Below the pieces are notes generated by a model that did not search any database, was not told where the DNA came from, and saw only the letters and a list, made by a program, of their open reading frames with translations. A DNA stretch of 64,000 bases, taken from Mycobacterium bourgelatii (GTDB lineage: Bacteria > Actinomycetota > Actinomycetes > Mycobacteriales > Mycobacteriaceae). Positions 56,414 through 64,000 of the stretch are shown piece after piece (position 1 is the stretch's first letter; every line of letters begins with the position of its first letter). The position numbers and the translations under genes were made by a program. The stretch lies in the NCBI RefSeq assembly GCF_010723575.1, contig NZ_BLKZ01000001.1, forward strand, positions 1,798,001 through 1,862,000, in the 5' to 3' direction.

Positions 56414-59400
56414 TCAGCTCAACCTTTCTGAAAGCTGTTGCAACAACTCATCTTCGGTCAGCTCGTCGTAGGTATCACCGCCGCCGGCGTCCGCCTCTGA
56501 GGCGTGGGTAGCGGCCGCCGCGACGGTCTCGGCCAGCTCCGGCAGCACGGTGGCCAGGTAATCGGTCAGGCTGTACACCGTCGGGTAGTCGAAAACCACC
56601 GAGGCGGGCAGGAATTCGCCCAGCGTCTCGGACAGCGCGCGCTGCAGCGTCACGCTCATCAACGAGTCCATCCCGAGCTGGAAGAAGCCGGTCGACGGAT
56701 CGAGCGTCTCACCGGCGTGCAGCCCCATCACCCTCGCGGCCAGCGCGCCGACCTCGTCGAAGAGCATGTCGAGTCGCCGCTCGGGCGGGCATTTCCCGAG
56801 GGCCTTGCGGAACTCGCTCTCCGGCAACGCCGCCTCGCCGAGAACCGGCAACAGGTCCTCGACGATGCGCAGCGCACCGCGGGTGCGGTAGGCCGCCGCC
56901 AGCAGCGGCCAATCCGCCGCCACCACAACGGTTTGCACGCCGGCGGCGGGGTTGATCGCGGAGGCCAACGCCTCGATGGCCACCTCGTCGTCCATGGGCT
57001 GCAGGCCGGATTCGGTACTCACCTGGCTTGCGTCCTGCTGCGCATCGGCCAGGGACTTCCACAGGCCCCAGGCGATGACGGTCGCGGGCAGCCCCATCAG
57101 GCGACGGGCGTGGCCCAGGGTGTCCAGGAAGGCGCTGGTGGCCGTGTAGTGGCCCAGCCAGCGCGACCCGGTCAGCCCCGAGATCGACGAGAAGGAAACA
57201 AAGTGCCGCACGGGGTGTTTCAGCGACAGCCGGTGCAGCAGCCGGGCGGCGTCCAGCTTGGGTCGGAACATCGCGGCGACGTCGTCGTCGGTCATGTCGC
57301 TCAGCAGCACTGGCCCACCGGCAAAGGCAGCGAGGTAGATGCCCTCCAAAGCGGGCAGGTCCGCTCCGAACCGCTCGAACAGTGCGCTCATTGCGACGGG
57401 GTCGGCCGCGTCCGCGGCGACCTGAATGAGCGTTGTTCCGGTCGCCGCGAGGCTTTCGGCGAGCTCCGCCAGCTTGGTGCCTGGGTTACGGGACACAGTG
57501 ACGATCGTCTTCGCGCCCATCTTCGCCAGTTGACGGATCAACTGCGGTCCGATGTTTCCGGTCGCGCCGACCACCAGCTGACTGGTGTCGTCGCTGAGGG
57601 TAACCGGCGGCGTTGCGGCGGTTAGCCTTTGCAGCCGAGGCGACCGGCGCAGCCCCGACCGATACACGACCTGGTCTTCGCCGTCACCGCTGTGGGCCTC
57701 GGCGCGTACGTACGAGGCGGCCAGCACGGGCGGCACGGACTCGTCGAGATCGATGACGCCACCCCAGATCTCGGGGTGTTCGAGCGCCAGCGTGCGGCCC
57801 AGCCCCCACAGCACCGCGTGGGTCGGGTTGGCTCGCTCGCCGTCGGCGACGGGCTGCGCGTTGCGGGTCAGGATGAACAACTTCGGTTGTGACGGACTCG
57901 CCAGCAGGGTCGCTGCCACCCGCCGCGCCGTGTGGAACAGGTCGTAGGCCGACTCGACGTCGTCGGGATCGGCGGGGGAGGGAGGTGCGTACAGCACGTA
58001 GTCGGCCTCGGCGAGTTCGCCGGGCAACGCGTCGCCTACCGCGTCGCCTACCGAGCCGGCGACACCGCCGAGCTCTGCCGCCAGCTCTGCTGCCAGTTCG
58101 GGGTCGCCGAGCACGAGCCAGCTGGCTGCGCCGGGGTGTTCGGTGCGCTGCAACGGGACGGCCGGCCATTGCAGCTGGTAGCGCCAGCCGTGGAGCACCG
58201 TGTGCCCGGCCGTGGGAGACGCGACGGTCGGACCCAACCGCAAGGCGGGGTTGGAGTCGGAAAGCCAGTGTCGGGTGTGCTGCCACGGGGTGCTGGGCAG
58301 CTGGGGGTGCGGCTCGGGCGGGTGCGGGGTCTGTGGCGGCGCGGTCCGGGTGGCGTAGAGGTTGGTGCGGAAGGTGACCGTGTCGTCGGTGTCGCGTTGC
58401 AGTGTCCCGACGCTGAGGTGTTCTTGGCCGCCGAGCGTGTCGTCGATGGCTTGGACCAGCAGCGGGTGCGCGCTGACTTCGATAAAGGTGTGGTGGCCCG
58501 CCTTCTCGGCGGCGTGCGTGACAGCCTGTTGGAAGCGCACCGGGTTGCGCATGTTGGTTGCCCAGTGCTCGGCATCGAAAGCCGGGCGGGTCTCGAGGTC
58601 TTCGTAGGTGGTGGAGATGATCGGGATGGTCGGCGTCCGGGGGCGCAGATCGGCCAATTCCGATCGCATCGCGGGCTGCAGCGCATCCATCGCCGGATTG
58701 TGCGGCGCCACTTCGATGTTGACCCGGCTGGCGAACCGATTCTGGCCCCGCACCCGTTCGATCAACTCGTCGATCTGCTCGGTGGGCCCGGCGATCACCG
58801 TCTGGCGCGGGGAGTTGTAGATGCCCAAGGTCACCTGCGGGTAGTCGGCGATCAACGCCTCGGTGGTCGCCACGTCAAGCCCGAGCATCGCCATGCCGCC
58901 CTGTCCCGACAGCGGAGCCATCAACCGCGAGCGGGTGGCGGTCACCCGTAGCCCCTCGGCGGGCGTCAACGCCCCGGCCACCACCGCGGCCGCGACCTCG
59001 CCCATCGAGTGCCCGATCACCAGGTCGGGCTGCACACCGTGGGAACGCCACAGCTGCGTCAGTGCCAACTGCATGCCGATCAGGCCGAGCTGTATCTGCT
59101 CGATGCCAACCAGTTCCTTGCCCTCGGCCACCACCTCGCGCAGCGAGAAGCCCGCCTCCTGGACGAACACCGGCTCGAGTTCGTCCAGTGCGGCGGCGAA
59201 AGCCGGTTCGTCGGCCAACAATTGGCGGCCCATTCCGGCCCATTGGGAACCGCGGCCGGAGTAGACGAAGACGGTGCCAGGTGCCCCGTCCTGGGTGGCA
59301 TCTCGGGGGAGCACCACCCCGGGCGCGTGCTGGCCGGCGGCCAAGGCGCGCAGGCCGGCGATGGCCTGGCCGCGGTCGCGGGCGACGACGGTGCCGAACT

Positions 59401-60967
59401 TGGGGTGTCGGGCGCGGTGATGGTTGAGCGTGTGGGCCACGTCGGCGAGCGGCGTCGCCGAGCCGGGGCCCTCCAACCAGTCGGCGAGCACACCCGCCGT
59501 CGCGGCCACCCGCTGCGTCGACTTGCCGGTCACCACCAACGTGCAAACCTCTGTGCTGTCGGCACTTCCAGCTACCGGCGCCAGCTCGGGACCTTGCTCG
59601 ATGATGACGTGCGCATTGGTACCGCCCAATCCGAACGACGACACCGCGGCTCGGCGCGGCCCATCGGCGGCCGGCCACGCGGTGTTCTCGGTGGGGACAA
59701 AGAACCTGGTCGATGCGGCGTCGATGGCCGGATTCCATTGCGAGAAATGCAGATTCGGTGGGATCTGGGCGCGTTGCACGGCCAGCGTGGCCTTGATGAA
59801 GCCGGCGATACCGGCCGCCGCCTCGGTGTGGCCGATGTTGGTCTTCACCGCGCCCAGCGCACACGGGCCCTGGGCGTTGTCCTTGACCAGGCCGTAGGTG
59901 CCGGCCAGCGCCTCGAACTCGATGGGATCGCCCAATACAGTGCCGGTTCCGTGGGCCTCGACGTAGTTGATGCTTTCGGGAGCGAGATCACCGGATCGCA
60001 GGGCGTCGGCGATCACGTCACATTGCGCAGCGGTGTTCGGCGCGGTGACGCCGTTGGAGCGGCCGTCCTGGTTGACCGCCGAACCGCGCACCACCGCCAG
60101 CACGTGGTCACCGTCGCGCACCGCGTCGGTCAACCGCTTGAGCACCACCACGCCGGCGCCCTCACCGCGCACGAAGCCGTCGGCGGCCCCGTCGAATGCC
60201 GCGCACCGGCCGTTGGGGGACAGTAATCCCCAAGCGGAGATGGCGATTTGGGTCTCGGGACGCAGCGTGATGCTGACCCCGCCGGCCAGCGCCAGATCAG
60301 TTTCCCGCAGCCGCAGACTCTGACAGGCCAAATGCACCGCAACCAATGACGACGAGCATGCGGTGTCGACGGCCACCGAGGGGCCGCGGAGTCCCAACAG
60401 GTACGAAATGCGGCCGACGGTGATGCTGTGGGCGTTTCCGGTTCCGCTGTAGGCGTCCACGCTGTCCGGCGTCGCGGCGAGCATCGACTGATACTCGTTG
60501 AAGTAGACGCCCATCATCACGCCGGTCCGGCTGCCGCTGAGGGAATCCGGTGGGATTCCGGCGTTTTCGAGGGCCTCCCAAGACACCTCGAGCAGCATTC
60601 GCTGCTGCGGATCCATGGCCGCGGCCTCACGCGGTGTGATGCCGAAGAACTCGGCGTCGAAACCCGCCACGTCGGGCACGAAGCCGCCCCACTTGGTGGT
60701 CATCCGGCCGGGTGTCAGCGGGTCGGGGTCATAGAACGCGTCCGCGTCCCACCGGTCGGCCGGTATGCGCGAGATCGCATTGCGGCCCTCTACCAGCAGA
60801 TCCCAGAAGCTATCCGGGCTGTCGACATCGCCGGGGAATCGGCATCCGATGCCCACCACGGCGATCGGCTCCGCCACGGCGACGCGGGAGATCTTGGTGA
60901 ATTCCTCGGTAAGGATCGCGCGCTGCTGCGCGGTCATACCGGAAATCCGGCTGAAAGCGGTTCGCAT
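56414..60967 (-). CDS. ppsB: Phthiocerol synthesis polyketide synthase PpsB
   Basis: Second module, 1517 residues (M. tuberculosis 1538). Domains: KS (about 32-455, active Cys near 198 in DTACSSS), AT (about 560-880, GHSMGE near 652), a KR made of a structural half (about 950-1100) and a catalytic half (about 1125-1300, [10 protein letters not shown] near 1129, FSSISGL and HYTATSAF with the catalytic Ser and Tyr), and ACP (about 1390-1470, LGMDSLMS near 1431). There is no DH or ER, so the beta-hydroxyl is kept; this gives one of the two diol hydroxyls of phthiocerol. The start shares one base with the ppsA stop (TAATG). The AT is very similar to those of PpsA and PpsD, including the [13 protein letters not shown] stretch. 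Confidence 0.96.
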   Translation of the reverse strand: MRTAFSRISGMTAQQRAILTEEFTKISRVAVAEPIAVVGIGCRFPGDVDSPDSFWDLLVEGRNAISRIPADRWDADAFYDPDPLTPGRMTTKWGGFVPDVAGFDAEFFGITPREAAAMDPQQRMLLEVSWEALENAGIPPDSLSGSRTGVMMGVYFNEYQSMLAATPDSVDAYSGTGNAHSITVGRISYLLGLRGPSVAVDTACSSSLVAVHLACQSLRLRETDLALAGGVSITLRPETQIAISAWGLLSPNGRCAAFDGAADGFVRGEGAGVVVLKRLTDAVRDGDHVLAVVRGSAVNQDGRSNGVTAPNTAAQCDVIADALRSGDLAPESINYVEAHGTGTVLGDPIEFEALAGTYGLVKDNAQGPCALGAVKTNIGHTEAAAGIAGFIKATLAVQRAQIPPNLHFSQWNPAIDAASTRFFVPTENTAWPAADGPRRAAVSSFGLGGTNAHVIIEQGPELAPVAGSADSTEVCTLVVTGKSTQRVAATAGVLADWLEGPGSATPLADVAHTLNHHRARHPKFGTVVARDRGQAIAGLRALAAGQHAPGVVLPRDATQDGAPGTVFVYSGRGSQWAGMGRQLLADEPAFAAALDELEPVFVQEAGFSLREVVAEGKELVGIEQIQLGLIGMQLALTQLWRSHGVQPDLVIGHSMGEVAAAVVAGALTPAEGLRVTATRSRLMAPLSGQGGMAMLGLDVATTEALIADYPQVTLGIYNSPRQTVIAGPTEQIDELIERVRGQNRFASRVNIEVAPHNPAMDALQPAMRSELADLRPRTPTIPIISTTYEDLETRPAFDAEHWATNMRNPVRFQQAVTHAAEKAGHHTFIEVSAHPLLVQAIDDTLGGQEHLSVGTLQRDTDDTVTFRTNLYATRTAPPQTPHPPEPHPQLPSTPWQHTRHWLSDSNPALRLGPTVASPTAGHTVLHGWRYQLQWPAVPLQRTEHPGAASWLVLGDPELAAELAAELGGVAGSVGDAVGDALPGELAEADYVLYAPPSPADPDDVESAYDLFHTARRVAATLLASPSQPKLFILTRNAQPVADGERANPTHAVLWGLGRTLALEHPEIWGGVIDLDESVPPVLAASYVRAEAHSGDGEDQVVYRSGLRRSPRLQRLTAATPPVTLSDDTSQLVVGATGNIGPQLIRQLAKMGAKTIVTVSRNPGTKLAELAESLAATGTTLIQVAADAADPVAMSALFERFGADLPALEGIYLAAFAGGPVLLSDMTDDDVAAMFRPKLDAARLLHRLSLKHPVRHFVSFSSISGLTGSRWLGHYTATSAFLDTLGHARRLMGLPATVIAWGLWKSLADAQQDASQVSTESGLQPMDDEVAIEALASAINPAAGVQTVVVAADWPLLAAAYRTRGALRIVEDLLPVLGEAALPESEFRKALGKCPPERRLDMLFDEVGALAARVMGLHAGETLDPSTGFFQLGMDSLMSVTLQRALSETLGEFLPASVVFDYPTVYSLTDYLATVLPELAETVAAAATHASEADAGGGDTYDELTEDELLQQLSERLS

Positions 60968-63900
60968 TACGTAGACCTGTCGGCCTCGGGGGAACTCGAT
61001 TCGATGCGGTCAAAGAGGCTGTCCAGCACGCTGCCCGCCGACGAGGAGAGCAGAGCCATCGCGTCGTCTTCCGGATCGGCGGACGGCGCAACACGTTTGG
61101 CCAGGTAGCTGGCCAGGGCCGCCACCGTCGGGTGGTTGAACAACATCGTCGCGGACAACTCGATGCCGACGAACTGCTCGGCCTCGCGTCGAATCGCCAT
61201 CGCCATCAAGGAATTGAGACCGAGCTCGGCAAACGGCCGGTCGGTGTCCAACGCGGATTCGGCAATACGCAATTCGGCCGCGATGATCCGCCGCAGTCCC
61301 TCTTCGAGCTCGTTACGCACTTCGGCCGCCGACAGACCGGACCAGTCGCGTGCCGGCAGCAGGTAGCTGTCCGAGCCGCCGGACCCGTCGGCTGCAGTCG
61401 GCACGGGCACGACGACCACTTGCGTGACGTCGTAGCCGTCGGCGAATTCCCACGCGGTGAACGCCTCGGCGGGCGTGATGGCTCGCGAACCCATGCGCTG
61501 CAGCTCTTCGCTGACGATCTGGGCGTCGGCAGCGAACCCGAGGCCCTGCCATGCCACCCAGTCCAGGCTCAGGGTGTGGCAACCCTGTTGCCGGCGGGTC
61601 CGCGCCAGGGCGTCCAGGTAAGAATTCGCCGCGGCATAGGAACCCTGTCCCGGGATGCCGAAAATGCCTGCCGCGGAGGCGGTCAGGAAGAAGAAGTCGA
61701 CACTGCCCGGCGGGAACGCCTCGTGCAGCACCTGGCTGCCGGCGATCTTGGGCCACAGGACCCGCCGCACCGCGTCGTCGGTCATGTTCGTCACGAGTTG
61801 ATCGTCGGTGACGCCGGCCGCGTGGATGACACCCCGGATGGGTACGGCCCCGTCGCGGTCACGCCGGTCCAGCAAGGACAGCACTTCGTCGCGGTTCCCG
61901 ATGTCGACGGCGACGGCTTCGACCGTCACACCGCGCAGCTCCAGGCCGCGGATCGCGTCGATCTTCTGGCGCAGCCCGGCGTCGAGGGTGTCGAGATCCC
62001 ACTCCCGCCGCGGTGGCAGGGGCGTGCGGCCGGTCAACACCAGACGACGAGCGCCGCGATCGACCAGCCAACCCGCCATCAACACACCGAGGGCACCCAG
62101 GCCGCCGGTGATCAGATAGGCCGCGTCGGGCCTGCAGTGCAGCGGTGCTCGCCGCGGCCCGCCGCTGATCGGCGCCAACGAGGGGGCGAGGACTTCCCCG
62201 TCGCGCACCACCAGGATCGACTTGCTGGGTGCGCCGAGCAGAGTCTCGTCGAATTCGTCGTCGGCCGCGAGATCGACCAAGCCGCCCCACAATTCGGGGT
62301 GCTCGGCGGCGATGACACCGGCCAGTCCCCACAAGAAGCTCTGCCGCAGCGCGTCGGGGGACACCGACTCGTGGACCCCGCGCGTGAGAATCCACAGTGA
62401 CGCTGGTTGCTGCGGATCCCGTTGCGCCAACGCGCGTACCAGGGCGGTGATTTCGGCGGTGACTCGGACCGCGTAGTCGACATCCGCCTCGGCTGGTGCA
62501 TCGGCCTGTGCAGGCGCCCGGTACACGACATAGCGCGCCTCGGACACCTCGTTCGGTGCGAAGCCCGACTCGACCACGGCAACAGACGCCGGATCGACCT
62601 GCGCGCCGGCTGGATCTGTCCGGGGTTGCCAATCGATGGTGTGTACGAACTTCGTTGCATCGGTTGACGTTTGGGTCGGCTGGGTGTCAGCCAAGTCCAA
62701 CGCCCGATAGCGCAGGGACCGAATCGACGCCCACGGTGCTTCGCCGCGAGGCGCGACGGTGACGTCGACGATCACGCCGTCGGCGTCGGAAGCGTTGCGC
62801 TGCAGCGTCAGCGAGCCTCGCGTTGCCGCTCCGACGCTCTTCAGGTCGGTCACGGACACGTGCGCGATGCTTTCCGGCACGTACAAGCGCGTATCACTGA
62901 CGTCAGCGAGAGCGCCGACGAGGATGGCGGCGTCGAGCAGTGGCCCGACCGATCCGTCGGGCAGTGCATCGGGAAGCGCGACCGTGGCCGCCAGGGTGGT
63001 GAGGCCCGGTGTAGTTCTCCACGAAGCCAGCGACCATTCGAAGGCCACGCCGTCGACGCCGCGCAGGGCGAGCAGGTCGGCCACGTCGGGGATCGGTTCG
63101 CTGTGACCGTTCTGGTTTGCGCTGGCGGAGCCGGTCGAGACGGCGGTCGCGGCCGAAGCCGGCGCAAGCTGCGCGACAGCGTGTCGCGTCCACGAGTCCG
63201 GCGGCGTGTCGGTGGCCGGACTCGAGGCCAGGCTGACCGACTGTCCGTCGGCGAAGACTTGCACCACCCGCGGTTGGGTGAGGAAAACGGGTTGCTCGAA
63301 CCGGACATCGGAAAGCCCCGAGAAGCCCAATTCCACTGCAGCACAAAGCATTGTGTGCAGCACGACGGATGCCGGGACCACCTCGGTGCCATGGAACAGA
63401 TGCCGGCCGGGGTATGGCCTGGCGTCTGGTCCCAGCCGCGCTTGCCATAGGTGAGAGGGCGGGTTCGACACCACGTCGGTGCGCTGGCCCAGCAGTGTTC
63501 CCCGCTGCGGTGCCGATCCAGCGACGCTGTTCGCACGCTTGGTGCTGAGCCAGTGGCGGGTGTGCTGCCAGGGAGTGGTGGGGATGACGGGATGGGGTTC
63601 GGGGGGATGAGGGGTGTTGGGCGGATGCGCGGTGTGAACGGTGTTGAGGTTGGTGTGGAAGGTGATGGTGTCGTCGGTATCGCGTTGCAGCGTCCCGATG
63701 CTCGTGTACTTCGTCCCGTGCTGGGCGGTGTGCAGCGTGTCGATGATGGCCTGGGTCAGCAGCGGGTGGGCGCTGATCTCGATGAAGGTGTGGTGAGAGG
63801 TTTCGGCCCCGCCGCCGGCCCGGGCGATCGCCTGCTGGAAATGGACCGGGTTGCGCATGTTGGTGGCCCAGTGCTCGGCGTCGAAGCTCGGGGTGCGGTC

Positions 63901-64000
63901 GAGGTCGTCATACGTGGTGGAGATGATCGGAATCGTCGGGTTGCACGGCGCCAGATCCGCGAGTTCGGAACGCATCGCCGGCTGCAGCGCATCCATGGCC
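60967..64000 (-). CDS. ppsA: Phthiocerol synthesis polyketide synthase PpsA, N-terminal part outside the window
   Basis: First module of the phthiocerol line, which loads the long fatty acyl starter delivered by FadD26. Only the last 1010 residues are inside the window; the frame runs off the right edge. Seen in order: the end of the AT ([15 protein letters not shown] to [11 protein letters not shown]), a DH-like fold (about 63480-62650) that retains an HxxxGxxxxP motif (HLFHGTEVVP) and a PLLDAA segment, KR (ITGGLGALG near 62115, FFLTASAAG and YAAANSY), and ACP (LGLNSLMA, with Asn in place of the usual Asp before the phosphopantetheine serine). The known product keeps the hydroxyl, so the DH-like part is presumably inactive. 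It is coupled to ppsB by TAATG. Confidence 0.95.
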   Translation of the reverse strand, partial: AMDALQPAMRSELADLAPCNPTIPIISTTYDDLDRTPSFDAEHWATNMRNPVHFQQAIARAGGGAETSHHTFIEISAHPLLTQAIIDTLHTAQHGTKYTSIGTLQRDTDDTITFHTNLNTVHTAHPPNTPHPPEPHPVIPTTPWQHTRHWLSTKRANSVAGSAPQRGTLLGQRTDVVSNPPSHLWQARLGPDARPYPGRHLFHGTEVVPASVVLHTMLCAAVELGFSGLSDVRFEQPVFLTQPRVVQVFADGQSVSLASSPATDTPPDSWTRHAVAQLAPASAATAVSTGSASANQNGHSEPIPDVADLLALRGVDGVAFEWSLASWRTTPGLTTLAATVALPDALPDGSVGPLLDAAILVGALADVSDTRLYVPESIAHVSVTDLKSVGAATRGSLTLQRNASDADGVIVDVTVAPRGEAPWASIRSLRYRALDLADTQPTQTSTDATKFVHTIDWQPRTDPAGAQVDPASVAVVESGFAPNEVSEARYVVYRAPAQADAPAEADVDYAVRVTAEITALVRALAQRDPQQPASLWILTRGVHESVSPDALRQSFLWGLAGVIAAEHPELWGGLVDLAADDEFDETLLGAPSKSILVVRDGEVLAPSLAPISGGPRRAPLHCRPDAAYLITGGLGALGVLMAGWLVDRGARRLVLTGRTPLPPRREWDLDTLDAGLRQKIDAIRGLELRGVTVEAVAVDIGNRDEVLSLLDRRDRDGAVPIRGVIHAAGVTDDQLVTNMTDDAVRRVLWPKIAGSQVLHEAFPPGSVDFFFLTASAAGIFGIPGQGSYAAANSYLDALARTRRQQGCHTLSLDWVAWQGLGFAADAQIVSEELQRMGSRAITPAEAFTAWEFADGYDVTQVVVVPVPTAADGSGGSDSYLLPARDWSGLSAAEVRNELEEGLRRIIAAELRIAESALDTDRPFAELGLNSLMAMAIRREAEQFVGIELSATMLFNHPTVAALASYLAKRVAPSADPEDDAMALLSSSAGSVLDSLFDRIESSSPEADRST

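Noticed and set aside
56414..64000. Possible unusual extender specificity of PpsB and PpsD because their AT domains share the VAPHNPAMD stretch
   Set aside because: As far as I recall, M. tuberculosis PpsB has the same stretch, so it is not a novelty and cannot be read as a specificity change without modelling.
1..64000. CRISPR arrays, rRNA, tRNA, insertion sequences or integrases
   Set aside because: I saw no regularly spaced repeats, no rRNA or tRNA-like sequence and no transposase or integrase motifs. The only dense repeats are PGRS codon repeats.

Overview
The window is from a slow-growing pathogenic-type Mycobacterium. It is GC-rich, with GTG/TTG starts and tightly coupled genes. It carries a PE_PGRS gene and a near-complete dimycocerosyl phthiocerol (PDIM/DIM) locus, which is known only from the M. 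tuberculosis, M. leprae, M. marinum and M. kansasii lineages. I do not name a species. Gene names come from recognising M. tuberculosis homologues in the translated sequence; no search was run.

Layout. (1) 1-12293 is a conserved housekeeping block, almost all on the + strand: a partial DAK-type kinase-associated gene, recG, a secreted HNH nuclease, an aldo/keto reductase (- strand), lipN esterase, a DsbA-like thioredoxin-fold protein with a VKOR-family partner, pca (pyruvate carboxylase), rsmD and coaD. (2) 12294-21807 is an accessory island between coaD and purU, which are neighbours in M. tuberculosis. It holds a PE_PGRS tail remnant, a heavily frameshifted acyl-CoA ligase pseudogene, a 2087-residue PE_PGRS gene, a decayed fragment of an mmpL7 copy, a small secreted peptide gene and an SDR epimerase. 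(3) 21808-24192 holds purU and a copper-type permease (Rv2963 homologue) under a RicR-like box. (4) 24236-64000 is the PDIM locus: lppX and mmpL7 (convergent), fadD28, mas, papA5, drrC, drrB, drrA, ppsE, ppsD, ppsC, ppsB and the 3' part of ppsA.

How the genes work together. PpsA-E extend a fatty acyl starter to the phthiocerol chain. Mas makes mycocerosic acids, and FadD28 activates fatty acid for Mas. PapA5 esterifies the two products. MmpL7, DrrABC and the lipoprotein LppX export the wax. The pps-drr-papA5 genes overlap or abut (TAATG, ATGA and GTGA junctions) and read as one - strand operon that converges on mas at a strong hairpin.

Most notable points. The enoylreductase region of PpsC is about 40 residues shorter than that of Mas in the same window; it lacks the NFxDV segment and the C-terminal HTGK segment, and its nucleotide loop reads APDGVDV instead of ATGGVGQ. 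It is probably inactive, so either a trans-acting enoylreductase or an altered, unsaturated phthiocerol is expected. The phenolic-glycolipid gene block that separates Rv2963 from lppX in M. tuberculosis is absent here. There is a relic duplication of mmpL7, a second orphan RicR-like palindrome, and a 15-bp promoter-like element shared by lppX and mas.
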